Part shown: positions 31,916 to 40,957 of the stretch, piece by piece | Position numbering within the stretch: the first letter of the stretch is position 1 | Layout of the letters: each line of letters starts with the position of its first letter | Assembly (NCBI RefSeq): GCF_006782915.1 | Contig: NZ_VCNP01000052.1 | Location: 18,487 to 82,486, forward strand | Origin: Streptomyces calvus | GTDB taxonomy: Bacteria > Actinomycetota > Actinomycetes > Streptomycetales > Streptomycetaceae | DNA: 64,000 nucleotides | Reading direction: 5' to 3' | Translations under genes and position numbers: made by a program | The notes under the pieces: model-generated | The model's database searches: none | What the model saw: the letters and a program-made list of their open reading frames with translations, nothing else | Told to the model about the DNA's origin: nothing

Positions 31916-33109
31916 GTGGCAGCACCGCAGAACTACCTCGCAGTCATCAAAGTCATCGGTGTCGGCGGCGGTGGTGTCAATGCCATCAACCGGATGATCG
32001 AGGTCGGTCTCAAGGGCGTCGAGTTCATCGCCATCAACACCGACGCGCAAGCTCTGTTGATGAGCGACGCCGACGTCAAGCTCGACGTCGGCCGTGAACT
32101 CACCCGCGGACTCGGCGCCGGAGCCAACCCGGCCGTCGGCCGCAAGGCCGCCGAGGACCACCGCGAGGAGATCGAGGAGGTCCTCAAGGGGGCCGACATG
32201 GTCTTCGTGACGGCCGGTGAAGGCGGCGGCACCGGCACCGGCGGCGCGCCCGTCGTGGCCAACATCGCCCGCTCGCTCGGTGCCCTCACCATCGGTGTGG
32301 TCACGCGCCCGTTCACCTTCGAGGGGCGGCGCCGCGCGAACCAGGCCGAGGACGGCATCGCGGAGCTCCGCGAAGAGGTCGACACCCTCATCGTGATCCC
32401 GAACGACCGGCTGCTGTCCATCTCGGACCGCCAGGTTTCGGTTCTCGACGCCTTCAAGTCGGCCGACCAGGTCCTGCTCTCCGGTGTGCAGGGCATCACC
32501 GACCTCATCACCACGCCCGGTCTCATCAACCTCGACTTCGCCGACGTCAAGTCGGTCATGTCGGAGGCCGGTTCCGCCCTCATGGGCATCGGCTCGGCCC
32601 GCGGCGACGACCGCGCGGTGGCCGCGGCCGAGATGGCGATCTCCTCGCCGCTGCTGGAGGCCTCCATCGACGGCGCGCGCGGCGTGCTGCTCTCCATCTC
32701 CGGCGGCAGCGACCTCGGTCTGTTCGAGATCAACGAGGCCGCCCAGCTGGTCAGCGAGGCCGCGCACCCCGAGGCCAACATCATCTTCGGCGCGGTGATC
32801 GACGACGCCCTCGGCGACGAGGTCCGGGTCACCGTGATCGCCGCCGGCTTCGACGGCGGACAGCCGCCCGCCAAGCGGGACAACGTGCTCGGTTCCTCCT
32901 CGGCCAAGCGCGAGGAGCCCGCGCCCGCGCGGCAGCCCGAGAGCCGCCCGTCCTTCGGTTCGCTCGGCAGCGTCACGCCGAAGGAGGACCCGGAGCCGGT
33001 GCTGCCCGAGCCGGTGAGCGAGATCCCGGCCGCCCAGCCCCCGGTCCCGCCGTCGCGGACCTACGACAGCGCGGCCGAGGAACTGGACGTACCGGACTTC
33101 TTGAAGTGA
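31916..33109 (+). CDS. ftsZ: Cell-division GTPase FtsZ
   Basis: A 397-residue tubulin homologue forming the Z ring. The GTP-binding elements are visible: IGVGGGGVNAINRM at the N-terminus, the tubulin signature GGGTGTGGAP, the NDRLL region, and the synergy segment. A disordered Pro/Glu linker leads to the short C-terminal peptide ELDVPDFLK, the docking site for SepF and other partners. GTG 31916 follows GAGGCGAGAGG. FtsA is absent, so SepF is the expected membrane tether. The stop overlaps the next start by four bases. Confidence 0.98.
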   Translation: MAAPQNYLAVIKVIGVGGGGVNAINRMIEVGLKGVEFIAINTDAQALLMSDADVKLDVGRELTRGLGAGANPAVGRKAAEDHREEIEEVLKGADMVFVTAGEGGGTGTGGAPVVANIARSLGALTIGVVTRPFTFEGRRRANQAEDGIAELREEVDTLIVIPNDRLLSISDRQVSVLDAFKSADQVLLSGVQGITDLITTPGLINLDFADVKSVMSEAGSALMGIGSARGDDRAVAAAEMAISSPLLEASIDGARGVLLSISGGSDLGLFEINEAAQLVSEAAHPEANIIFGAVIDDALGDEVRVTVIAAGFDGGQPPAKRDNVLGSSSAKREEPAPARQPESRPSFGSLGSVTPKEDPEPVLPEPVSEIPAAQPPVPPSRTYDSAAEELDVPDFLK

Positions 33110-33834
33110 TAGGACAGCGCGAGACCGTGAGCGGCGCGCACTTCGCCTTCACCGACCGGTGGGGCGGGGTGAGCGCCGCTCCGTATGACGAGCTCAACCT
33201 CGGCGGTGCGGTCGGTGACGACCCCGGCGCGGTACGTACCAACCGCGAACTGGCCGCCAAGTCCCTCGGCGTCGACCCGGCCCGGGTGGTCTGGATGAAC
33301 CAGGTGCACGGCGCCGACGCGGTCGTGGTCGAGGAGCCGTGGGGCGAGAGGCCCGTGCCCGAGGTCGACGCGATCGTCACCGCGCGGCGGGGCCTCGCCC
33401 TCGCGGTGCTCACCGCCGACTGCGTGCCGGTGCTGCTGGCCGACCCCGTCGCCGGGATCGCCGCCGCCGCCCACGCGGGCCGGCCCGGACTGGTCGCCGG
33501 CGTGGTACCCGCCGCCGTACGGGCCATGACCGAACAGGGCGCCGACCCCGCGCGGATCGTCGCCCGGACCGGGCCCGCCGTCTGCGGCCGGTGCTACGAA
33601 GTGCCTTCGGCGATGCGTGCCGAGGTGGCCGCGGTCGAGCCGGCGGCGCACGCCGAGACGAGTTGGGGCACTCCGGCGGTCGACGTGGCCGCGGGCGTGC
33701 ACGCGCAGCTCGAACGGCTCGGGGTGCGCGACCGGGAGCAGTCGCCGGTGTGCACGCTGGAGTCGGCGGATCACTTCTCGTACCGCCGCGACCGCACCAC
33801 CGGGCGGCTCGCGGGCTATGTGTGGCTGGACTGA
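33106..33834 (+). CDS. pgeF: Peptidoglycan editing factor / laccase-domain protein YlmD
   Basis: A 242-residue protein of the purine-nucleoside/PgeF (DUF152) family. Metal ligands are visible as His68 in NQVHG, Cys106 in LTADCVPVLL and His122 in AHAGRPGL. The E. coli homologue removes wrongly incorporated residues from peptidoglycan precursors, and others have nucleoside phosphorylase activity, so the reaction in vivo is not settled. It overlaps ftsZ by four bases and lies between ftsZ and ylmE as in other Gram-positives. Confidence 0.9.
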   Translation: MIGQRETVSGAHFAFTDRWGGVSAAPYDELNLGGAVGDDPGAVRTNRELAAKSLGVDPARVVWMNQVHGADAVVVEEPWGERPVPEVDAIVTARRGLALAVLTADCVPVLLADPVAGIAAAAHAGRPGLVAGVVPAAVRAMTEQGADPARIVARTGPAVCGRCYEVPSAMRAEVAAVEPAAHAETSWGTPAVDVAAGVHAQLERLGVRDREQSPVCTLESADHFSYRRDRTTGRLAGYVWLD

Positions 33835-33840
33835 TGGGAC

Positions 33841-34560
33841 ATGACGGACCGTAAGGACGAACTCGCCGCGAACCTGGCGAGAGTGGAGGAGCGGATCGCC
33901 GCCGCGTGCGCGGCCGCGGGACGCGGGCGGGACGAGGTGACCCTGATCGTGGTGACCAAGACCTACCCCGCGAGCGATGTGCGGATCCTGTCGGAACTCG
34001 GTGTGCGCCACGTCGCCGAGAACCGGGACCAGGACGCCGCCCCCAAGGCCGCCGAATGCTCGGATCTGCCCCTTACGTGGCATTTCGTCGGTCAGCTTCA
34101 GACCAACAAAGTGCGATCAGTGGTCGGTTATGCGGACCTCGTGCACTCTGTCGACCGTTCCCGACTGGTGACGACGCTCTCCAAGGAGGCGGTGCGAGCC
34201 GGGCGCGAGATCGGATGCCTGCTCCAGGTCGCGCTGGACGCCGGAGTCGGCGGCCGGGGCGAGCGCGGGGGCGTGGCGCCCGACGGGATCGAGGAGTTGG
34301 CCGGTCTCGTGGCCGGGGCCCCGGGGCTGCGGCTGGCCGGGCTGATGACGGTCGCCCCACTCACCGGCGAGTACGCGGGGCGCGAACAGGCGGCGTTCGA
34401 GCGCTTGATGGATTTGTCGACCGACCTGCGCCGGACCCATCCGACTGCGAACATGGTCTCGGCAGGGATGAGTGCGGACCTCGAACAGGCTGTGGCCGCC
34501 GGAGCGACACATGTGCGCGTCGGCAGTGCGGTACTCGGAGTCCGCCCCGGGCTCGGGTAA
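33841..34560 (+). CDS. ylmE: PLP homeostasis protein YlmE (YggS/PLPBP family)
   Basis: A 239-residue fold-type III PLP-binding protein. The cofactor lysine is Lys40 in VVTKTYP; the phosphate site is in the C-terminal HVRVGSAVLGVR; LTWHFVGQLQTNKV is the central family motif. These proteins regulate free pyridoxal phosphate and amino/keto-acid pools. One substitution is notable: the family's ENRVQ-type motif reads ENRDQ here. It starts six bases after ylmD. Confidence 0.93.
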   Translation: MTDRKDELAANLARVEERIAAACAAAGRGRDEVTLIVVTKTYPASDVRILSELGVRHVAENRDQDAAPKAAECSDLPLTWHFVGQLQTNKVRSVVGYADLVHSVDRSRLVTTLSKEAVRAGREIGCLLQVALDAGVGGRGERGGVAPDGIEELAGLVAGAPGLRLAGLMTVAPLTGEYAGREQAAFERLMDLSTDLRRTHPTANMVSAGMSADLEQAVAAGATHVRVGSAVLGVRPGLG

Positions 34561-34689
34561 CGTCGCCAAGAAGTCGGACCACAGCAGAAAATATGGTCAT
34601 TTCCGCCGAACAGCGGACGTAAGGACCTAGTGGATCGCGGGCACTTGGCGGTCGTCAGCAGATCCACCACAGAGCGGAGGACTCGGAGC

Positions 34690-35331
34690 ATGGCCGGCGC
34701 GATGCGCAAGATGGCGGTCTACCTCGGCCTCGTGGAGGACGATGGGTACGACGGCCGCGGATTCGACCCAGACGACGACTTTGAACCCGAACTCGACCCG
34801 GAGCCCGAGCGGGACCACCGGCGGCATGAGTCATCTCACCAGTCACACGGGTCACACCAGTCTCAAAGAGACGAAGAGGTGCGAATCACCCACCCTCCCG
34901 CGCCGCGCGAACCGGTCGCCCGTTCCGCTTCGCTGCCCGCGGAATCGCCACGCCCGGCGCGGATCGCGCCCGTGGCGTCCATCACACAAGAACGCGCAAG
35001 CCTGGAGAAGAACGCACCGGTGATCATGCCCAAGGTCGTGTCGGAACGAGAGCCTTACCGGATCACCACACTTCACCCCCGGACCTACAACGAGGCCCGT
35101 ACCATCGGGGAACACTTCCGTGAGGGCACTCCGGTGATCATGAATCTCACTGAGATGGATGACACAGACGCGAAGCGACTTGTCGACTTTGCGGCCGGTT
35201 TGGTGTTTGGTCTTCACGGCAGTATCGAGCGGGTGACGCAGAAGGTGTTCCTGCTGTCTCCTGCTAACGTCGATGTCACGGCGGAGGACAAGGCCCGCAT
35301 CGCAGAGGGCGGGTTCTTCAACCAGAGCTGA
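34690..35331 (+). CDS. sepF: FtsZ-membrane tether SepF
   Basis: A 213-residue protein. The N-terminal amphipathic segment MAGAMRKMAVYLGL binds membrane, an acidic/His linker follows (residues about 18-95), and the C-terminal SepF core contains ITTLHPRTYNEARTIGEHFREG, split here as HPRTYNEA and IGEHFREG, then VIMNLTEMDDTDAKRLVDFAAGL, shown as NLTEMDDTDAKR, and GSIERVTQKVFLLSP. It bundles FtsZ and anchors it to the membrane in place of FtsA. ATG 34690 follows GGAGGA at about 8 bases; a 20-residue upstream extension lacks similarity. Confidence 0.95.
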   Translation: MAGAMRKMAVYLGLVEDDGYDGRGFDPDDDFEPELDPEPERDHRRHESSHQSHGSHQSQRDEEVRITHPPAPREPVARSASLPAESPRPARIAPVASITQERASLEKNAPVIMPKVVSEREPYRITTLHPRTYNEARTIGEHFREGTPVIMNLTEMDDTDAKRLVDFAAGLVFGLHGSIERVTQKVFLLSPANVDVTAEDKARIAEGGFFNQS

Positions 35332-35380
35332 GACGCAGTACCGGACCGAGCAGTGCACAGGGGAGAGGGAAAGACAGGCC

Positions 35381-35671
35381 ATGAGCGTGTTCGCGCAGGT
35401 GATCTACATCGCGCTGATGGTGTTCCTCATCGTGCTCATCTTCCGTTTGGTCATGGATTACGTGTTCCAGTTCGCCCGCTCGTGGCAACCCGGCAAGGCG
35501 ATGGTGGTCGTCCTGGAGGCCACCTACACTGTCACCGATCCACCGCTGAAGCTTCTGCGGCGGTTCATCCCGCCGCTGCGTCTCGGGGGCGTGGCGCTCG
35601 ACCTGTCCTTCTTCGTACTGATGATCATCGTCTACATCCTGATCTCGATCGTGGGCAATCTCGCGAGGTGA
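35381..35671 (+). CDS. ylmG: YggT-family membrane protein YlmG
   Basis: A 96-residue protein with two membrane helices (about residues 5-27 and 68-92) joined by a loop containing TDPPLKLLRRFIPPL, the conserved YggT segment. In plants and bacteria YggT/YlmG proteins affect nucleoid or plastid division structure; the mechanism is unknown. The ATG at 35381 follows GGGGAGAGGGAAAG. It lies between sepF and divIVA as in most Gram-positive dcw clusters. Confidence 0.92.
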   Translation: MSVFAQVIYIALMVFLIVLIFRLVMDYVFQFARSWQPGKAMVVVLEATYTVTDPPLKLLRRFIPPLRLGGVALDLSFFVLMIIVYILISIVGNLAR

Positions 35672-35723
35672 CTGTGGACGATACGGTCTTGCCGACTGCC
35701 GATGACTACGTTGAGGTGAAGAG

Positions 35724-36872
35724 ATGCCGTTGACCCCCGAGGACGTGCGGAACAAGCAGTTCACGACCGTCCGCCTCCGAGAAGGCTATGACGAGGACGA
35801 GGTCGATGCCTTCCTCGACGAGGTCGAAGCCGAACTGACGCGCCTGCTCCGCGAGAACGAGGACCTGCGCGCCAAGCTGGCCGCGGCCACGCGCGCCGCT
35901 GCGCAGAACCAGCAGAACATGCGCAAGCCTCCTGAGCCACAGGACCAGCAGCAACAGCAGCAGGGGCCGCCCCAGGGCATGCCCCAGCAGGGCATGCGAG
36001 GTCCCGGCGCTCCGGTGCCCGCCGGCATATCGGGCCCGCCGCAGCAGCAGATGGGTGGCCCCATGGGTGGTCCGCCCCAGCTGCCGAGCGGTGCGCCGCA
36101 GCTGCCCGCCGGCCCCGGCGGACAGGGCCCGCAGGGTCCCGGACCGATGGGTCAGGGTCCCGGGCCGATGGGCCAGGGCGGCCCGATGCAGGGGCAGATG
36201 GGCCCCGGTGGCCCGATGGGCGGTCCCATGGGCGGTCCCGGTATGCCCGGTCAGGGCGGCCCGGGTGGCGACAGCGCCGCGCGCGTTCTGTCGCTGGCCC
36301 AGCAGACCGCCGACCAGGCGATCGCCGAGGCCCGTTCCGAGGCCAACAAGATCGTCGGCGAGGCGCGTTCGCGTGCCGAGGGTCTCGAGCGGGACGCCCG
36401 CGCCAAGGCGGACGCCCTGGAGCGGGACGCGCAGGAGAAGCACCGCGTCGCGATGGGCTCCCTGGAGTCCGCCCGCGCCACGCTGGAGCGCAAGGTCGAG
36501 GACCTGCGCGGCTTCGAGCGCGAGTACCGCACGCGGCTGAAGTCCTACCTGGAGTCGCAGCTGCGCCAGCTGGAGACGCAGGCGGACGACTCGCTCGCCC
36601 CGCCGCGTCAGGCACCCGCCTCCAGCGCTCCGTCGCTGCCGCCGTCCCCGGCGCCCTCGATGGCTCCGGCCGGTGCCGGTGCGCCGTCCTACGGCGGCAA
36701 CCAGACGATGGGCGGCTCTCCGAGCCAGTCGGGCCCGTCGTACGGCGGTCAGCAGCAGATGCAGCCGGCGATGACCCAGCCGATGGCGCCGGTGCGTCCG
36801 CAGGGCCCCTCCCCGATGGGTCAGGCGCCCTCGCCGATGCGCGGCTTCCTCATCGACGAGGACGACAACTGA
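35724..36872 (+). CDS. divIVA: Polar growth scaffold DivIVA
   Basis: A 382-residue coiled-coil protein. The conserved N-terminal lipid-binding domain MPLTPEDVRNKQFTTVR and a first coiled coil (residues about 25-60) are followed by a long Pro/Gln/Gly/Met-rich linker (about 70-185), a second coiled coil (ARVLSLAQQTADQAIAEA onward to about 290), and a Pro/Ser/Gly tail ending in FLIDEDDN. In Streptomyces it marks hyphal tips and directs apical wall growth. The insertion between coiled coils is typical of actinobacterial forms. A strong terminator follows. Confidence 0.96.
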   Translation: MPLTPEDVRNKQFTTVRLREGYDEDEVDAFLDEVEAELTRLLRENEDLRAKLAAATRAAAQNQQNMRKPPEPQDQQQQQQGPPQGMPQQGMRGPGAPVPAGISGPPQQQMGGPMGGPPQLPSGAPQLPAGPGGQGPQGPGPMGQGPGPMGQGGPMQGQMGPGGPMGGPMGGPGMPGQGGPGGDSAARVLSLAQQTADQAIAEARSEANKIVGEARSRAEGLERDARAKADALERDAQEKHRVAMGSLESARATLERKVEDLRGFEREYRTRLKSYLESQLRQLETQADDSLAPPRQAPASSAPSLPPSPAPSMAPAGAGAPSYGGNQTMGGSPSQSGPSYGGQQQMQPAMTQPMAPVRPQGPSPMGQAPSPMRGFLIDEDDN

Positions 36873-36916
36873 CGGTCGTGTGGCCATGAGTACGGCGTAG
36901 CAGTCGGCAGTGTTCA

Positions 36917-36955
36917 GGGCGGGGCCCCGGATTCGAGGAATCCGGGGCCCCGCCC
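36917..36955. terminator. 18-bp perfect bidirectional terminator after divIVA
   Basis: The arms 36917-36934 and 36938-36955 are perfectly complementary around GAG and are followed on the plus strand by TTT. It ends the dcw transcript and could also stop minus-strand readthrough from ileS. Confidence 0.9.
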
Positions 36956-37033
36956 TTTGGCGTGCGTGGACGCCCGTGGTGTGGGGGTGTGTGTTCGGGT
37001 CTGCGTGTGATGTGCGACGCACACAACGCCGAA

Positions 37034-37070
37034 GGCCCGGGTCCACCGGAAAAGTTGGTGGACCCGGGCC
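37034..37070. terminator. 14-bp hairpin between divIVA and ileS
   Basis: The arms 37034-37047 and 37057-37070 are perfectly complementary around GGAAAAGTT. It lies 118 bases beyond the ileS stop on the minus strand and probably ends that transcript. The rest of 36873-37187 holds no visible gene. Confidence 0.75.
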
Positions 37071-37187
37071 GTGTGGGGTGTCTCACGTGCCGGAGGCGGG
37101 GCTCCGCCACGGGTGTGGTCGGCGACGGACTGCGCGGGGCCGCAGCGGGAGCGTGCGCGGCCGGCGCCGCGCACGCCCGGCGGTGCC

Positions 37188-40100
37188 CTACGCCTTGCGC
37201 AGGCGGAAGGTCAGCGACAGCCCTTCGTCGGTGAACGGGGCGCCGTAGGTGTCGTCCGCCTCGCCCTGGGCGAAGTCCGTCGCCAGGACCTCGTCGGCGA
37301 TCAGTTCCGCGTGCTCTGCCAGTGCGGCGGTCGTGGCGGGTTCGCCGGCCGTCCAGCGCAGGGCGATCCGGTCGGCGACGTCGAGGCCGCTGTTCTTGCG
37401 GGCCTCCTGGATGAGGCGGATCGCGTCGCGGGCCAGGCCGGCGCGGCGCAGTTCCTCCGTGATCTCCAGGTCCAGGGCGACGGTGGCGCCGGCGTCGGAC
37501 GCCACCGACCAGCCCTCGCGCGGGGTTTCCGTGATGATCACCTCGTCCGGGGCGAGGTCGATCGTCTCGCCGTCGACCTCCACGGAGGCCGTGCCGTCGC
37601 GCAGCGCCAGGGACAGCGCGGCGGCGTCCGCGTTGGCGACGGCCTTGGCGACGTCCTGGACCCGCTTGCCGAACCGCTTGCCGAGGGCCCGGAAGTTGGC
37701 CTTCGCCGTGGTGTCCACCAGGGAGCCGCCCACCTCGGACAGCGACGCCAGCGACTCGACGTTCAGTTCCTCGGTGATTTGCGTGTGCAGTTCCGGGTCG
37801 AGAGCGTCGAAGCCGCCCGCGGCGATCAGCGCCCGCTTCAGCGGCTGGCGGGTCTTCACGCCGGACTCGGCGCGGGTGGCGCGGCCCAGTTCGACGAGAC
37901 GGCGCACCAGCACCATCTGCTTCGACAGCTCCGGGTCGATGGCGGACAGGTCCGCCTCCGGCCAGGACGACAGGTGCACCGATTCCGGGGCGCCCGGGGT
38001 GACCGGGACGATCAGGTCCTGCCAGACCCGCTCGGTGATGAACGGGGTCAGCGGGGCCATCAGCCGGGTGACCGTCTCCACGACCTCGTGCAGGGTGCGC
38101 AGCGCGGCCTTGTCGCCCTGCCAGAAGCGGCGGCGGGAGCGGCGCACGTACCAGTTGGACAGGTCGTCGACGAACGCGGAGAGCAGCTTGCCGGCGCGCT
38201 GGGTGTCGTAGCTCTCCAGCGCCTGGGTCACCTGGTCGGTGAGGGCGTGCAGTTCGGACAGGAGCCAGCGGTCGAGGACCGGGCGGTCGGCCGGGGCCGG
38301 GTCGGCCGCGGACGGTGCCCAGTTCGAGGTGCGGGCGTACAGGGCCTGGAAGGCGACGGTGTTCCAGTACGTCAGCAGCGTCTTGCGGACGACTTCCTGG
38401 ATGGTGCCGTGGCCCACGCGGCGGGCCGCCCACGGTGAGCCGCCGGCCGCCATGAACCAGCGGACCGCGTCCGCGCCGTGCTGGTCCATCAGCGGGATCG
38501 GCTGGAGGATGTTGCCCAGGTGCTTGGACATCTTCCGGCCGTCCTCGGCGAGGATGTGACCGAGGCAGACGACGTTCTCGTACGAGGACTTGTCGAAGAC
38601 GAGCGTGCCGACGGCCATCAGGGTGTAGAACCAGCCGCGGGTCTGGTCGATGGCCTCGCTGATGAACTGCGCCGGGTAGCGGGACTCGAAGAGTTCCTTG
38701 TTCTTGTACGGGTAGCCCCACTGCGCGAACGGCATGGAACCCGAGTCGTACCAGGCGTCGATGACCTCCGGTACGCGCGTGGCCGTCTTGGCGCACTGCG
38801 GGCAGGCGAAGGTGACCTCGTCGATGTACGGGCGGTGCGGGTCGAGGCCGGACTGGTCGGTGCCGGTCAGTTCGGTGAGTTCCGCGCGGGAGCCGACGGC
38901 GGTGAGGTGGTCGTCCTCGCAGCGCCAGATCGGCAGCGGCGTGCCCCAGTAGCGGTTGCGGGACAGCGCCCAGTCGATGTTGTTGTTGAGCCAGTCGCCG
39001 TACCGGCCGTGCTTGACGGAGTCGGGGAACCAGTTGGTCTTCTCGTTCTCCTGGAGCAGCCGTTCCTTGATGGCGGTGGTGCGGATGTACCAGGACGGCT
39101 GCGCGTAGTAGAGCAGCGCGGTGTGGCAGCGCCAGCAGTGCGGGTAGCTGTGCTCGTACGGGACGTGCCGGAAGAGCAGTCCGCGCTCGTCGAGGTCGGC
39201 CGTGAGCTGTTCGTCGGCCTTCTTGAAGAAGACGCCGCCGACGAGCGGGAGGTCCGCGTCGAAGGTGCCGTCCTGGCGGACCGGGTTGACCATCGGCAGG
39301 CCGTAGGAGCGGCAGACCTTGAGGTCGTCCTCACCGAAGGCGGGGGACTGGTGGACCAGGCCGGTGCCGTCCTCGGTGGTGACGTAGTCGGCGTTGACCA
39401 CGAAGTGGGCCTCGGCCGGGAACTCGACCAGCTCGAAGGGGCGCCGGTAGCTCCAGCGCTCCATCTCGGCGCCGGTGAAGGTCTGGCCGGTGGTCTCCCA
39501 GCCCTCGCCGAGCGCCTTGGCGACCAGCGGCTCGGCGACGACCAGCTTCTCCGTGCCTTCTGGGCCCTTGGTGGCGACGACGTAGGTGACCTCGGGGTGC
39601 GCGGCGACTGCAGTGTTGGACACCAGCGTCCACGGCGTGGTCGTCCACACCAGGAGGGAGGCCTCGCCGGCCAGCGGGCCGGAGGTGAGCGGGAAGCGGA
39701 CGTAGACGGACGGGTCCACGACCGTCTCGTAGCCCTGCGCCAGCTCGTGGTCGGACAGGCCGGTGCCGCAGCGCGGGCACCAGGGGGCGACGCGGTGGTC
39801 CTGGACCAGCAGGCCCTTGTTGAAGATCTCCTTCAGGGACCACCAGACGGACTCGACGTACTCCGGGTCCATGGTGCGGTAGGCGTCGTCGAGGTCGACC
39901 CAGTAGCCCATGCGGGTCGTCAGCTCGGCGAAGGCGTCGGTGTGGCGAGTCACCGACTCGCGGCACTTGGCGTTGAACTCGGCGATGCCGTACGCCTCGA
40001 TGTCCTGCTTGCCGGAGAAGCCGAGTTCCTTCTCGACGGCGAGCTCGACCGGGAGGCCGTGGCAGTCCCAGCCGGCCTTGCGGGCCACGTGGTAGCCGCG

Positions 40101-40334
40101 CATGGTGCGGAAGCGGGGGAAGACGTCCTTGAAGACGCGGGCCTCGATGTGGTGGGCGCCGGGCATGCCGTTGGCGGTGGGCGGGCCCTCGTAGAACACC
40201 CACTCGGGGCGGCCCTGGGACTGCTCCAGGCTCTTGGCGAAGATCTTCTGCTCGCGCCAGAAGTCGAGCACGGCGTGCTCGAGGGCGGGCAGGTCGACCT
40301 GGGCGGGCACCTGGCGGTACGTCGGCGTTGTCAT
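37188..40334 (-). CDS. ileS: Isoleucyl-tRNA synthetase, type 2 with GXHH signature
   Basis: A 1048-residue class I synthetase charging tRNA-Ile. The usual HXGH signature is replaced by G59-A-H-H62 in PTANGMPGAHHIEARVFKD, the swap described for a mupirocin hyper-resistant IleRS2 subgroup. KMSKH (601-605) replaces KMSKS. An editing domain and the C-terminal anticodon-binding region of type 2 enzymes are present, and length is normal. ATG 40334 is chosen because GGAGGAAG lies upstream in the T-box sequestrator and the longer frame runs through the riboswitch. Confidence 0.97.
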   Translation of the reverse strand: MTTPTYRQVPAQVDLPALEHAVLDFWREQKIFAKSLEQSQGRPEWVFYEGPPTANGMPGAHHIEARVFKDVFPRFRTMRGYHVARKAGWDCHGLPVELAVEKELGFSGKQDIEAYGIAEFNAKCRESVTRHTDAFAELTTRMGYWVDLDDAYRTMDPEYVESVWWSLKEIFNKGLLVQDHRVAPWCPRCGTGLSDHELAQGYETVVDPSVYVRFPLTSGPLAGEASLLVWTTTPWTLVSNTAVAAHPEVTYVVATKGPEGTEKLVVAEPLVAKALGEGWETTGQTFTGAEMERWSYRRPFELVEFPAEAHFVVNADYVTTEDGTGLVHQSPAFGEDDLKVCRSYGLPMVNPVRQDGTFDADLPLVGGVFFKKADEQLTADLDERGLLFRHVPYEHSYPHCWRCHTALLYYAQPSWYIRTTAIKERLLQENEKTNWFPDSVKHGRYGDWLNNNIDWALSRNRYWGTPLPIWRCEDDHLTAVGSRAELTELTGTDQSGLDPHRPYIDEVTFACPQCAKTATRVPEVIDAWYDSGSMPFAQWGYPYKNKELFESRYPAQFISEAIDQTRGWFYTLMAVGTLVFDKSSYENVVCLGHILAEDGRKMSKHLGNILQPIPLMDQHGADAVRWFMAAGGSPWAARRVGHGTIQEVVRKTLLTYWNTVAFQALYARTSNWAPSAADPAPADRPVLDRWLLSELHALTDQVTQALESYDTQRAGKLLSAFVDDLSNWYVRRSRRRFWQGDKAALRTLHEVVETVTRLMAPLTPFITERVWQDLIVPVTPGAPESVHLSSWPEADLSAIDPELSKQMVLVRRLVELGRATRAESGVKTRQPLKRALIAAGGFDALDPELHTQITEELNVESLASLSEVGGSLVDTTAKANFRALGKRFGKRVQDVAKAVANADAAALSLALRDGTASVEVDGETIDLAPDEVIITETPREGWSVASDAGATVALDLEITEELRRAGLARDAIRLIQEARKNSGLDVADRIALRWTAGEPATTAALAEHAELIADEVLATDFAQGEADDTYGAPFTDEGLSLTFRLRKA

Positions 40335-40344
40335 CAGCGGGCTT

Positions 40345-40600
40345 CCTCCGGCGGACTTGCTGCCTTCCGTCCGGAGGGACGAGAGCTGTGTCGATCCCTG
40401 CGCCGCCTTGGCGCGCTCCCGCGGTACCACCCTCCTTGGCCCTCCGGTGCGTCGTGCGCGCCGGTGAGCCCCCTCATTGGGGTCGCGATGCCGGTTCTAC
40501 TCGCCGCCGCTGTCGCACTGCGCCCGCTGCGGTTTTCTTCCGGCGGCTCCGGGGTGATCTTCACGTCGCGCTCGCCCCCGGGCTCACACCGTCCCCGGGT
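40345..40600 (-). promoter_or_regulatory. Translational T-box riboswitch of ileS
   Basis: Read on the minus strand, the T-box core AGGGTGGTACCGCGG is present (40419-40433). An ATC triplet, the Ile codon, lies at 40556-40558 in GTGAAGATCACC, fitting the specifier of an ultrashort Stem I. The ileS Shine-Dalgarno element CCGGAGG (40345-40351) is complementary to CCTCCGG (40371-40377), so uncharged tRNA-Ile would free the ribosome site rather than prevent termination. A -10-like TACACT is at 40656-40661. The 5' limit is approximate. Confidence 0.9.
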
Positions 40601-40957
40601 CGCTCTGGGCTGCGTACGCCGCTACTCGTCCCCATCTCCGCTTTTCGCTCCGCCCAGTGTACGGCGCCGCGGGGACAGCGGCCGACCTGTTTTCCGGTGG
40701 CCGCGGGGAGTGGTGCGGATCGGGCGGGACGCCGCCTCGTATGCCCCGAATGGCCAGGTACGCGTGTTCGGATGTCGGGAAGCCCTTTCCGGCGGCATAC
40801 CCGGCGGGGAGCTGGGCACAACGGATGCAGGTTCCCCGCGTGGCGTCCGCGGGGCGAGCGAATCGGGCGGTGTGCCCCGTTGCCGCGGGACTCGAGTCGA
40901 TTTATCGTCCCAGCACGATTTGCGCGCAAGATCACAATATGTGAAGGGGCCGCGGCC

